From: Sergeia podlipaevii
Lineage: Eukaryota > Euglenozoa > Kinetoplastea > Trypanosomatida > Trypanosomatidae
Reading direction: 5' to 3'
NCBI GenBank assembly: GCA_030849805.1
Contig: JASANZ010001908.1
Location: 1 to 23,939, forward strand
DNA length: 23,939 bases
Below, piece by piece: positions 9,493 to 18,144 of this stretch. The position numbers and the translations under genes are program-made. How positions within the stretch are numbered: position 1 is the stretch's first letter; each line of letters opens with the position of its first letter. The notes beneath the pieces were generated by a model. It did not search any database. It was not told where the DNA came from and saw only the letters and a list, made by a program, of their open reading frames with translations.

Positions 9493-10503
9493 ATGGGACA
9501 GACAAAAGGGAAGGAGGTCAAGCGTAAGCGTCCTCAGCCCACCAGTGGAGGTCCTTCGTCTTCTAGTCGTCCAGCAGTGCGCTCCTCCGCGGTCAATGAT
9601 GCTGTACTACACACTGCGGGCTCCCCAGTGGGAGGACCACAACACACGGACCCCAATCGTCTCGGTATAGCAAACAACGGTAGCATCAGCAGCAGGACCT
9701 CCGTGAATAGTCACGCCGGTGTCCAGTCCCCGCTTTCTGCGCAGGGCCGCATGTTTCCCATCGTGCTGCGCTATGTCGGCAAGGACGTGGGAGGTCTTAT
9801 CAAGGTAGAAAAGCCTGTTTATGTGGCAGTAGAGGCAATGAACTGGCAGCCACTGCCCATGACGCCTAGCACAGACTCTTTCTATGCTCTTCTGGAGCTC
9901 CCACCTGGCAACCACAACTATCGTTTTATTGTCGATGGAAAAGAGATGATAGACGCAACGCAGACCCTCGCCCCGTCTGGTCAGGAGCAGGTCATGCCAG
10001 CTTCTATCACTGCGGCCTCTGCTACCGTAGCCGAGCCAGGAGCAGGGGCGACCCCGTCGGTGCCACTGCCAGCGCCGACGCCAGCGAAGGATGGTAAGCC
10101 AGCGAACACAATCTTTCTCAACGATGTGCTGCTGACCACCAAAGAAGACGATGACATCATGGACAACGGTAATGGATGGGGCCAGGACGCCATTATGTTT
10201 GAGGAGTCCCGCAAGTACCCACCGATTGTCCCGCTGCATCTGCGTTACACGCCGCTCAACACGCCGCCTACGCTTGTGCGCTGCGCGAAGAACGGAAGGA
10301 TGGAGGTGATGGGGGATGACACCACGATGGAAGAGAGCATCCGTGTCAGGCCTGAGAACCTGCCATTGCCGCTGAGTGTCACCATCAATCACGTGTACTT
10401 CCAGCGTAGAGAGGAGCACGCGGTGATGGGAGTGACGACGCGGTACTGCAATAAGTTTACCACTGTGGTATACTACACCCGTTTGCCCCCTGTGTCGCAG
10501 TAA
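9493..10503 (+). CDS. AMPKB: AMP-activated protein kinase, beta subunit
   Basis: The 336-residue product is the scaffold/targeting subunit of the AMPK (SNF1) heterotrimer, an energy and nutrient sensor in the cytosol. A disordered N-terminus (1-85) comes first. A CBM48-type carbohydrate-binding module follows at about 87-158, recognisable from the N-W-x-P-L segment (Trp118) and the Y-R-F-I-V-D-G strand (143-149). A Pro/Ala linker precedes the C-terminal AMPKBI domain (about 235-335), which normally binds the alpha and gamma subunits and ends with the family's T-x-R-Y-x-x-K-x-x-T-x-x-Y pattern. Residue 2 is Gly, so N-myristoylation is possible, although position 6 is Gly rather than the usual Ser or Thr. 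The second sugar-stacking Trp of mammalian beta1 appears replaced by Glu151. The ATG at 9493 is the first after the likely acceptors. Confidence 0.93.
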   Translation: MGQTKGKEVKRKRPQPTSGGPSSSSRPAVRSSAVNDAVLHTAGSPVGGPQHTDPNRLGIANNGSISSRTSVNSHAGVQSPLSAQGRMFPIVLRYVGKDVGGLIKVEKPVYVAVEAMNWQPLPMTPSTDSFYALLELPPGNHNYRFIVDGKEMIDATQTLAPSGQEQVMPASITAASATVAEPGAGATPSVPLPAPTPAKDGKPANTIFLNDVLLTTKEDDDIMDNGNGWGQDAIMFEESRKYPPIVPLHLRYTPLNTPPTLVRCAKNGRMEVMGDDTTMEESIRVRPENLPLPLSVTINHVYFQRREEHAVMGVTTRYCNKFTTVVYYTRLPPVSQ

Positions 10504-11713
10504 ACAAAGGAAGAGGGAAATGGGGTCAAAGAATGTGGGCACAATACAGGCGAGAGAGAGAGAGAGAGAAGAGAGTCTATGTGTGAGTGTGTGAAGGTGT
10601 GCATTATTATTATTGTTATTATTATAGTTTTGTTTTTTGGGAAGTAAAAATGTTGATATCGGGACATTTTTTCACAACAAGAAAAAATCCAAAGTTTTCC
10701 TTTTTTTGCTGTTGTTGTTTATGGTCTTATCCTTTTTATTATTATTTATTTTTGCTATATGAGACGGATATGCTCCAAGTACTGTTGTTGATATCAAAAC
10801 TTAAAGTGTGACTGATTGTTGTGTGCGTGTGTGTTTTTTTACTGTAAAAACCTGTTTACAAATATAGATATATATGATCAGCTTCTATGGATGTAGTTGA
10901 CACATGAATATGCTTGCGTACCCGCGAGTGAATTATTATTTTTTTTCTGCGGTGTCGCCTGCGTGTAAGCTTCTAATAAACACGTACAACTATTGTGTCT
11001 ATCGGCTAGCACAGCCACGCTGGTTGCTCTACGCTGCAGAGAAAAAGTAAAAAAAAGGTGTAAGCAAGCAAAATTGAACTGACTGGTGGAGGAGGAGGAG
11101 GGGCCTAAGCGGCGAGAGAAGTACTCGGGGTGGCTAGGTGCAGTAATGGTTTGTTTGAGATGTTTGCTGTACACACATATATATATATTTCTTCTCACTC
11201 TCTCTCTCTTTTGGTGCTTTCATTCTCGTTGTCCCGACGTGAATCGTGCGATATGTGTAGACTTTTCTACATGGTAGCCATTCATACACACACAGACACT
11301 AAAAAAAAAAAGACAATCATGCAATTCCATTAAATCAGAAAACAAAAAGATGCAAAAACACTATTATTTTTTCCGTTGTGTCTGCGTCTGATATTATCTT
11401 ATATATGAAAAGAATGATTAAACGATGTCATTTCTCTGTTGAACACTTCTCTTCACTTGCGGAAATGTACTGAAATCGACACTTGACAATATACGTTTGT
11501 TCCTCGTGTTTTTAAAAACTTTTTTTTTGATTCACTTGTAGACGTCCTTCTTTCTTTTTCCAAATAACAAACTGGGGAGGAGAGGCGGGCGTGCATTATT
11601 ATTATTATCAGTGTATATATAAAAAGAAATCATAGCAATCCAACAATCATCTATATTTAGCACTACTACTACTACTTGTTTTGTTGTTGTTGTTCATATA
11701 TCTATTTATTATC
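10504..11713. other. Spacer, no convincing gene
   Basis: It holds GA, ATT and T-run repeats in the first half and a slightly GC-richer patch near 10940-11040. T-rich tracts lie ahead of candidate acceptors near 11540. The longest minus-strand frame (10878-11198) has no recognisable domain. I see no tRNA-like cloverleaf. Confidence 0.65.
11540..11541 (+). promoter_or_regulatory. Putative trans-splice acceptor AG for the 11714 gene
   Basis: The AG follows a tract of eight T residues and pyrimidines (11500-11538). The 172-base leader it would create contains no ATG before 11714. Other AGs nearer the gene are possible. Confidence 0.4.
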
Positions 11714-12442
11714 ATGTCAGTGGGCCTCGAGCAAGTCACCAAGTGTGAGCGTACAGGCTGCCACGCAGAGACATTTCTTCCTATTCAATGTGAGTACTGT
11801 CATCACTTCTTCTGTGAAGAACATGGCGTGCGCCATCAGTGCTCACAGCGACCATCATCGGGAAACCGGACTCCTCTGCACACCCCTCCTATCCGCTCGC
11901 GGCAATCTTCCATTACTGGCATGATCGCCTGCGCGGTTTGTCAGACTCCATGCCTGCCAGAGTTTACTGTAGCCTGCTCTCGCTGTGGGAGGCGGCTATG
12001 CATGACGGACCGTCTTCGATGTGCGTGCAGAGACGCCACAGACGGAAAAAGATTCCTGCGACGTACAACAGGAGGCTTACCTTTTGTCTGTCTGCAAGTC
12101 TTCGATTTCATTACGAGCTTCTTGAGGCTGCTCTTGTCTGTACTTCGCGCGTTAATGAAGCGGGTGGCGGAGGCACGAGGGCGATCACATTCAAGAGATG
12201 CGGAGAGTTCCGCCGTACAAGAAGGCAATGACGGAAGTGCAGGTGGCGGCAATCATGCTCACACGCTATCTCACAGTTTCGCCGCCGAAGAGGCCAGCCC
12301 GCGAGCGATAGGTAGTGTGACAACGGCGCTTTTGATGATCACTATTGTGGGAGTGTATCTGTGGCTGGCCATAAAGTACGGCCCTGCTGGAGAGTTGATT
12401 TTGCAAAAGCGCCGACGAAGCGCTGCAAGTAGTGTACTGTGA
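11714..12442 (+). CDS. AN1-type zinc-finger protein with C-terminal membrane segment
   Basis: The 242-residue protein starts with an AN1-type finger of the ZFAND1/ZFAND2 kind: C11-x4-C16-x9-C26-x2-C29-x4-C34-x2-H37-x3-H41-x-C43, with the F-L-P and F-C-x-x-H landmarks. A second Cys-rich unit has matching spacing: C73-x2-C76-x11-C88-x2-C91-x4-C96-x2-D99-x3-C103-x-C105. A hydrophobic stretch at about 122-147 may be an amphipathic or membrane helix. A disordered His/Ser/Gly linker follows, then a clear membrane segment at 203-221 and a short basic tail. ZFAND relatives link ubiquitin, p97 and the proteasome to stressed or ER-associated substrates. A tail-anchored, ER-facing role is therefore a reasonable inference but unproven. 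The ATG at 11714 is chosen over an upstream in-frame codon in the T-rich leader. Confidence 0.85.
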   Translation: MSVGLEQVTKCERTGCHAETFLPIQCEYCHHFFCEEHGVRHQCSQRPSSGNRTPLHTPPIRSRQSSITGMIACAVCQTPCLPEFTVACSRCGRRLCMTDRLRCACRDATDGKRFLRRTTGGLPFVCLQVFDFITSFLRLLLSVLRALMKRVAEARGRSHSRDAESSAVQEGNDGSAGGGNHAHTLSHSFAAEEASPRAIGSVTTALLMITIVGVYLWLAIKYGPAGELILQKRRRSAASSVL

Positions 12443-13232
12443 ACGTTTTTTTTTTTTTATGGATATATAACACTTTATTTCACTTTTGTTTTGTATACAC
12501 TCTTATTCTCTGCAACTTCGCTATTTTTTTTTTGAAAAAAATATATCTATTTTGGTTTGAAGTGATTGTCATGTCTCTGTTTTGTCCGTGCCGATTCGTT
12601 TGTTGTTGTTGTTGTTGTTTTTGGTTGATATTTTCTTCTGAATATAACTTTTACATTTTCTTTATGATATTTTTTTTTTTGCCTCTCAATGTGGCGCAAT
12701 GTTTTACTATAATGAGAAAGAAAAACGCTTATAATATTTTTTTTATCGTTGTACTCGCTTGTTATGTGGGCACATTGCAACTGCGATCGCTTCGTTATGT
12801 TTTCCTCTTTAAAAAATTCTCTATATTACTATATTGGGCACGAGTAGGTATGGCATGATATGACGTATCGGGCATGTGGTGACTTAAACATATATATGAT
12901 TGGTTCTGTTCCATCGTATATCTGAACATTCCATTCTATTATTACTTCTCTCTTTTATATATGTATCGCACCATATTGGATTTAGGGTACTTTCCTTGAA
13001 TTACCAAACATCACTTTTATTGAATAAACTTCACTTTTCTAAGTGGAAAAAGAGAGATTAGAAGGAAAGGTAGAGAACGCGAGGAACCTCTTGATCGTAG
13101 CACGTGCATATAGCACAAATATAGATTTTTATTATCCCATCAAAAGAAAAGAAAAAGGGAAACAGTTTCTTGGAGTCCTTTGCTTCATCACTTTTACTGT
13201 TATTATTTTTTGTTGATATTTCTGTGGACAAG
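12443..13232. other. Spacer, no convincing gene
   Basis: Very T-rich, with TTG repeats at about 12600-12620. The open frame at 12439-12858 consists of Phe/Leu/Ile/Cys translations of T-tracts and is not credible. Acceptor candidates lie near 13042 and directly before the next start codon. Confidence 0.7.
13042..13043 (+). promoter_or_regulatory. Putative trans-splice acceptor AG for the 13233 gene
   Basis: The AG follows pyrimidine-rich tracts at about 12939-12960 and 13010-13040. A second candidate is the AG at 13231-13232 right before the ATG, after the pyrimidine-rich stretch at 13170-13225. Confidence 0.3.
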
Positions 13233-14696
13233 ATGAAGCTCAACTGGCTTACTACTCTGCTCGCTCTATGGGTGCTGCTTGCTTTGTGCCAAGGCGCCCT
13301 CACACAGGAGGAGGCGGAACCCATGGAGCACGCGGTGGAGGACACGCAACAGGAATCTGCACGATGGGTTCCCTCGTCTGAGGCGGTGAAAGAGGTTACG
13401 GAAGCGGTAGACAAGTTTGCGGAGCGTGCCAGCACTCACTACCAGGCCACCAAGGAGGCTACCACTGCCGCAGCGAACAACGCTAAGGCATCGTTCCACG
13501 CGGCGTCTACGCGCGCGCAGGATGCGGTGAAGACAAACGCAGATCGAATCCGCTCTACCGTGACGTCCTATACGACTGACACGAAAACTTCCTTTTTGCT
13601 TACCATGTCTGGTGTCTGCGCGTGTGTCCGCGACTTCTTTACTCGTATGACGGATGCACTTCTCTCTGCTACTTCTGGTATCCGCAGCTGCGTGAGCAGG
13701 GCCGCCGCGAACGTCTGTGCCACCGTGAAGTCAACCTACTCTCGCATCAGCAACTCAGTGACATCCTCCGTTTCCGGTGTCATCAATGTTATGGCGAACG
13801 CTACCGCAGGCGTGCGCGCGTCATGCAAGGCTATCACTGCTCCTATCTGCAACGTCATTCAAGTCATGGTGAGTGCTGTGTCTTCTAGGATGTCCTCTTT
13901 ATGTGTTTGCTTCTCCACGACTCTCCGTACCGTCAGTGCATACGCCGCGCGTATTGCGGAAGTTGTGAAGTCCCGTGGGCGTGCCTGCAGAGATGCCATC
14001 ATTGCTATGATTCCTGAAGCCGCACGGCCGCTACTGCGCAATCTGATTGATGGCGCAGCATCCGTTGTGGTGGTCGGACGTGGCTTCTCCGCGAGTGCTG
14101 CCGCTGAGGACGGAGCTGCTGGCGTTGTACCTGTTGGTGCACACGCGACCGGCAAGTTTGTGTACTCTGCAGGCGCCATTGCCGCTGAGTTTGCTCTTCT
14201 TCAAGCCCTCTACAAGGAGCCTCACCGCAACCGCCGAAACAACAAGATTAACCGGAAGCTTTCCACTCCGCTCGGGTGGGCGTTGCTGGTGGCTCTTATT
14301 GCGATCCCCAATGGCGTCGTCGTGCTTGACGTATTGATAATCATGACACTGAAGCTCTCTCCACCTGTTTTTGCGCCTGCAATCGTGATTGGACAACTGG
14401 CGCGTCCCTACGTGGTGGCCGCATTTCGTGCATGCCTTTGCTTGCGTCGTCTGTACACTGCCTACGTGGCCCGCTTTGTGAAGCCCGGGGGGACAGGCTC
14501 GTGCTGCATGTGCATTGCAGAAGTTGGACTCTGGATCGCTGTGCTCGGAGCTGCCATGTTTCTCGTGGCGGCCAGGACAACCCCTGAGCCCTATCTGGAG
14601 GACGCGGAAGTGGACTCAGAGTCTGAGGTGGATGAGAAGCCAACGAGGAAGTCGACTGAGCGCCGGAAGGGCACCTCCTCTCGTAAGTCTAAGTAG
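13233..14696 (+). CDS. Ala-rich membrane protein with signal peptide, unknown function
   Basis: I do not recognise this 487-residue protein. Residues 1-21 are a classical signal peptide: a short basic start, a Leu/Ala/Val core and small residues before Q22-A24. Residues about 48-125 are Ala/Thr/Lys-rich amphipathic helix of the kind seen in LEA- or apolipoprotein-like proteins. Residues 126-260 continue as Ser/Ala/Val helix with many Cys (129, 131, 153, 162, 198, 206, 224, 226, 252). Hydrophobic membrane segments lie at about 348-370, 376-396 and 429-447. The end is an acidic stretch (455-469) followed by a Lys/Arg/Ser-rich tail. A protein of the ER or another endomembrane, with a large lumenal amphipathic part and a cytosolic charged tail, is a fair inference. 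The ATG at 13233 gives the signal peptide and is preferred to the in-frame TTG at 13170. Confidence 0.85.
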   Translation: MKLNWLTTLLALWVLLALCQGALTQEEAEPMEHAVEDTQQESARWVPSSEAVKEVTEAVDKFAERASTHYQATKEATTAAANNAKASFHAASTRAQDAVKTNADRIRSTVTSYTTDTKTSFLLTMSGVCACVRDFFTRMTDALLSATSGIRSCVSRAAANVCATVKSTYSRISNSVTSSVSGVINVMANATAGVRASCKAITAPICNVIQVMVSAVSSRMSSLCVCFSTTLRTVSAYAARIAEVVKSRGRACRDAIIAMIPEAARPLLRNLIDGAASVVVVGRGFSASAAAEDGAAGVVPVGAHATGKFVYSAGAIAAEFALLQALYKEPHRNRRNNKINRKLSTPLGWALLVALIAIPNGVVVLDVLIIMTLKLSPPVFAPAIVIGQLARPYVVAAFRACLCLRRLYTAYVARFVKPGGTGSCCMCIAEVGLWIAVLGAAMFLVAARTTPEPYLEDAEVDSESEVDEKPTRKSTERRKGTSSRKSK

Positions 14697-15604
14697 AAGG
14701 AAGAGGGAGGGAGATGAACTACTGCGCAGGGGATATCTAGTGCAACAGCAACAGCAAAAACGAAAACACGACAAATACAGAATAGGAGGAAGAATAGAAA
14801 ACGTAAGACATCGCAATACGGCGTCATGTTAGAGCATGCGAGGGTGAAGAAAGTACGATGAAAGGGAGAAACACACACACACATACAAATAAAGCTATCC
14901 ATCTATATATATGTAGGAGAGGAAATCGTGCCTTTTTTTTTGTCTACCTACGTGTATACTGGCGTGTGTCTTATAGAAGGGAGAAAATATGCTTCATTAT
15001 TTTGTTGTTGTTGTAGGTTAGTAGGCAAGATGAATATATTTAGATTATTATCCTTATTTTCCTTTTCTCTTTTTGTCAAAATGTCGTTTTGTTTAGCTAT
15101 TTGACTGTACTACTATTGTTATTACTACCATATTTATATATATATTTATATATGTTTTTTTTTTTAGATTGTGAACGTTTTTATTGTTACTGTTATTGTT
15201 ATTGCTGAGTTAGTATCTCTTTTGTTGTACTTTTTAGCATATATATATATATATACTTTGTACCTGGAAGCGCACGCATGATCAGAATTCAAACCCACGA
15301 TTATTGAATTTCCGCGACAAAAGAAAACAAAAGGGAAATAAAACTAGCTGCTTATTTTTAGTCTTCTAGAGGGGGTGGTACAGATGATGAGAGAGAGATG
15401 AACTGCAGTTGTTGACTATTTCGTTCCTTTTTTTTTTTTTTGAGAAGTGGTAGTGTACGTTTTCATAGACGTCTGTGTGCTATACTTAGAGACAAAAAAA
15501 AAAACTTAGAAAAAAGCGAAAGCGCTTTAAAGAGAGCTTACGCATAATGTATATGGAGCTTCTCTTGACAAATATTCTGGCGGGTTTGTTTTGTTTTGTT
15601 TTAT

Positions 15605-15641
15605 GTGGATTGAGTGATCCACTTTGTCTGAGAGGGCTCTC
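15605..15641 (+). other. Two adjacent small hairpins
   Basis: The inverted repeat GTGGAT (15605-15610) and ATCCAC (15617-15622) encloses a six-base loop. A second, GAGAG (15630-15634) and CTCTC (15637-15641), encloses two bases, which is tighter than usual for RNA. They could be chance structures or part of a 3' UTR element. Confidence 0.35.
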
Positions 15642-15977
15642 CATTGTGGATTTAACCAAAGTAACTAATAGCGCAGCGGCTCTTCTTGCTATGTGAGCCC
15701 CTTTATATATATAGCACTGAATAATGCTTGCATACAATTTTTTTTTTCTGTTTCTTTCTTTCTTATTTCTCTTTTGAAAATTTTTTTTTTTTTTTTTTTG
15801 AAAACACATACATTCCTTTACGGTTTATATTGCAGCACGGATATCACATATTTTTTTTTCTACATTTTCTTTCATTAATACACTTTTTTTTCGTTAGTGC
15901 TTTTCTTCTTCTTTGTTCTCAACCACTCTACTCACATTCTTGTTCACATACATACACCTATCTGTCTATATATATAC

Positions 15978-15979
15978 AG
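15978..15979 (+). promoter_or_regulatory. Putative trans-splice acceptor AG for the 16039 gene
   Basis: The AG follows a pyrimidine-rich stretch (about 15900-15968). Further AGs at 15896-15897 and 16027-16028 are also preceded by strong tracts, including a run of ten C residues at 15987-15996. None of them puts an ATG ahead of 16039, so the start is supported whichever is used. Confidence 0.45.
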
Positions 15980-16038
15980 AGACCCTCCCCCCCCCCTTCC
16001 ATCTCCCACTATCGGCCTATCAATACAGAACGCGAAAA

Positions 16039-16320
16039 ATGCCCATGAATAAACCTCAGTTTACGACCAACCCGTATCGTGTGAGTCGCCTCGTGGAGAA
16101 TTACAACGCAGGACTGGAGCGTGAGTCTCTACCCATTAACATACGTGAGAAGTTGGATTGCGAGTGTCTCGTAGTGAGCCGCAACAAGCTCAAGTTTTTG
16201 CATCAAAACGCGATGGAAGGGTACAGCCCAGAGATGAAGAATCAGAAGGTGATGGAGTACAATCACGCTCATCCTGCCGAGGTCGAGAAGAAGAATCGCT
16301 CGTTCTTCCGCTTCCTTTAG
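16039..16320 (+). CDS. Small tandem-paralogue protein, longer copy
   Basis: I do not recognise this 93-residue protein. Its first about 40 residues match the product at 17935-18144 at roughly 26 positions. Shared elements are the M-P-M-N start, F-T-T-N-P, R-V-S-R-L, N-Y, G-L-x-R-E and L-P, then R-E-x-L. The remaining about 50 residues are unrelated to the other copy and end in a basic and aromatic tail (K-K-N-R-S-F-F-R-F-L). There is no signal peptide or membrane segment. The strong conservation of the N-terminus against changed DNA bases shows that both copies are real and under selection. The ATG at 16039 is the first after several good acceptors. A subunit or structural peptide is plausible, but no function can be assigned. 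Confidence 0.85.
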   Translation: MPMNKPQFTTNPYRVSRLVENYNAGLERESLPINIREKLDCECLVVSRNKLKFLHQNAMEGYSPEMKNQKVMEYNHAHPAEVEKKNRSFFRFL

Positions 16321-17603
16321 TCGTTAAATCGTATTATTATTATAAAACGGTTTTTATATATAGAAAGGTTGTTATATCTCAAATCGGGCAGCACTTGTAC
16401 TTTTTACTTGCAAATGCGTTTCTTTTTCCTTTGTTTTGTTTTTTGTTGTCTTTACGTGTAAGTGAGATAGATAGCAGTTTGACCTTTCGGTTTTTCCTGA
16501 TTTTGTTTATGCCGATATATATATATTATTGCTTTTATGGAGATGTTTATCTTGCCTTTCACTACTGTCTTAAGGTGTCCTTTTTTTCTTTGCTTTTCTT
16601 TAATGAAAAAAATAGTGAGGTACAGCGGTATAAAGGATAGCTTGTTGTTGTTGTTGTTGCCTTGTGTGTGTGTGTGTGTGAGAGAGGCAGACCTTTATGA
16701 TTAATTACTGCAAGCTAGCGATCTGTTACCTTGTATCTCGATATCTATGTGTTTTTTCTTGTACTTATATATTCCTTTTGGCAAGCACAGAAGGCATTCA
16801 CACTTCCGCACGCACACATACGTACATACTATTTTATACATTTATATTGCATTATAAATTATTTACAGATAGCAGCCCGCATAAATATGTTGCTCCTGTT
16901 GCTGTTGTTTTCGTTATATACAGAGTGTATGTGCATGTCTGTGTATGCCTGTGAACTTTGTTTTCTTTTCTTATATAGTTATATATATTGGGGGGAGGGG
17001 CACGCACGGTTGACTGCCTTGCAGTAGGTATAGAGCAGCTTCTTGCTACAGGGGAGTAGCATTCGTTTTAATAAATATGTAGGTAGCTGCATGCTACTAT
17101 AGAAGGGACACAAGAGAAAGCGAGGAAAGTACTGAAAACTTAGTGTATCTTAGAGATGGGCGTAGTGACGGCAATTTGGGTGTTTTTTTTTTTTTGAATG
17201 AATAGTGAGTACGCAAAATGTATGTTTTTGTTGGTCCTGATGTTCACACCCACACGCACGCACACTCACACTTATGTAATCTCCTGATTCTTTATATGTT
17301 TTTTTCTTCCTTCGATTATTACACATTGTTTCTATATATATGTTTGCTTGTGTGTACGTACGTGCGCGGCTTGATTGTTTGTTTATTATTTTTTTTACTG
17401 ATTTTTGGACTGGTCATTATTATTATTATTTTATGAGATTATTGGCATTTCTTTCATTTTGTTTGGTATCTGTTTTTGTGCCTTTCCCTTAGTCGGTTCT
17501 TTTTTTTTTGTTTCTTTACCATATAAAAATGGGAATGGAAATGCAAGAGCAAGGAACACGAAGACGCAAAGCCACTGTGAGTTGAAGCAAATATAGCGTA
17601 AAA

Positions 17604-17627
17604 TATTATTATTATTATTATTATTAT
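17604..17627. repeat. (ATT)n microsatellite
   Basis: A perfect run of ATT units in the spacer between the two small paralogues. Confidence 0.9.
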
Positions 17628-17743
17628 GACGAAGGACGGCAGAGTTTGCGTATAGATAATTCTGGGGCAATCGTTGTTTTATTCTTGAAACTAAGTCGGA
17701 AGTCTGCCTTCAATGCCAGTGTATGCATTCAGATATACTTATA

Positions 17744-17776
17744 TTGTTGTTGTTGTTTTTGTTGTTGTTGTTGTTG
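17744..17776. repeat. (TTG)n microsatellite
   Basis: TTG units interrupted once by a short T-run. It lies ahead of the acceptor region of the next gene and adds to its pyrimidine-rich leader. Confidence 0.85.
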
Positions 17777-17887
17777 AGCAAAACACGCATTTTCTCTGCT
17801 TCTTTTTTCTTTGCATTTTTTTTTTTTGTGTGTGTGTTCATAATCAATCTAAATGATTTAGATAGTATTTTGATTCGCTTACTATTC

Positions 17888-17889
17888 AG
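17888..17889 (+). promoter_or_regulatory. Putative trans-splice acceptor AG for the 17935 gene
   Basis: The AG follows a T-rich region and leaves a 45-base leader. A second candidate, 17933-17934, directly abuts the ATG after a tract of nine T residues. An earlier AG at 17860-17861 is also possible. Confidence 0.4.
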
Positions 17890-17934
17890 TACACATTTTT
17901 GGCTCACTTTTTTTTTGCCTTTTCACAAAACAAG

Positions 17935-18144
17935 ATGCCCATGAATCCTCCCCATTTTACTACCAACCCGACGCGCGTTTCTCGTCTCCAGTTCAATTAC
18001 GACGAGGGCCTGAGCCGAGAGAATCTCCCCGCTGATACTCGCGAGAGTCTCGAGATCAATCTCCTCGATCCATCCCCTGCGTACATTCGCGACCTCTTCA
18101 TCACAACTGAAATGATTCAAAAGGAGAAGGTTAATGCGAAGTAG
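17935..18144 (+). CDS. Small tandem-paralogue protein, shorter copy
   Basis: A 69-residue product sharing its N-terminal half with the 93-residue protein upstream. The shared blocks include M-P-M-N, F-T-T-N-P, R-V-S-R-L, N-Y and G-L-x-R-E-x-L-P. The C-terminal about 28 residues are different and include a charged helix rich in Lys, Glu and Ile. Codons for conserved residues have changed freely between copies, so the duplication is old rather than recent. The spacing of about 1.6 kb between the copies fits normal gene spacing in this unit. It is short but the conserved N-terminus makes the coding call firm. Function unknown. Confidence 0.83.
   Translation: MPMNPPHFTTNPTRVSRLQFNYDEGLSRENLPADTRESLEINLLDPSPAYIRDLFITTEMIQKEKVNAK

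Larger units (their letters stand above)
14697..16038. other. Long spacer, no convincing gene
   Basis: It contains CA, TA, TTG and T-run repeats, including a TA run at about 15238-15255. Two small hairpins lie at 15605-15641, and a series of long pyrimidine tracts (about 15740-15800, 15850-15895 and 15900-15960) precedes the next gene. The minus-strand frame at 15486-15809 is mostly Lys translated from T-runs and is rejected. The second half may contain the 3' UTR, which I cannot delimit. Confidence 0.65.
16321..17934. other. Long spacer, no convincing gene
   Basis: AT-rich with many microsatellites: TTG (about 16642-16660), TG (16665-16680), ATT (17604-17627) and TTG again (17744-17776). 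The open frames here (for example 16697-16954 and 17218-17436) are Tyr/Phe/Leu/Ile-rich translations of T-tracts. No trace of a third copy of the flanking paralogues was seen. Confidence 0.65.

Noticed and set aside
9607..10542. 311-codon minus-strand frame opposite AMPK-beta
   Set aside because: It is antisense to a clearly recognised gene, and every supported gene here is on the + strand.
15275..15300. TTCAAACCC resembling a tRNA T-loop
   Set aside because: No matching acceptor, D-arm or anticodon stems could be built around it.
15383..15389. ATGATGA resembling a snoRNA C box
   Set aside because: No CTGA D box at a suitable distance and no flanking terminal stem.
15486..15809. Minus-strand Lys-rich frame
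   Set aside because: Lys runs come from T-tracts that serve as splice signals for the + strand.
17604..17776. Repeated ATT and TTG units considered as a CRISPR-like or mobile-element repeat
   Set aside because: They are simple microsatellites without spacers, target-site duplications or coding content.
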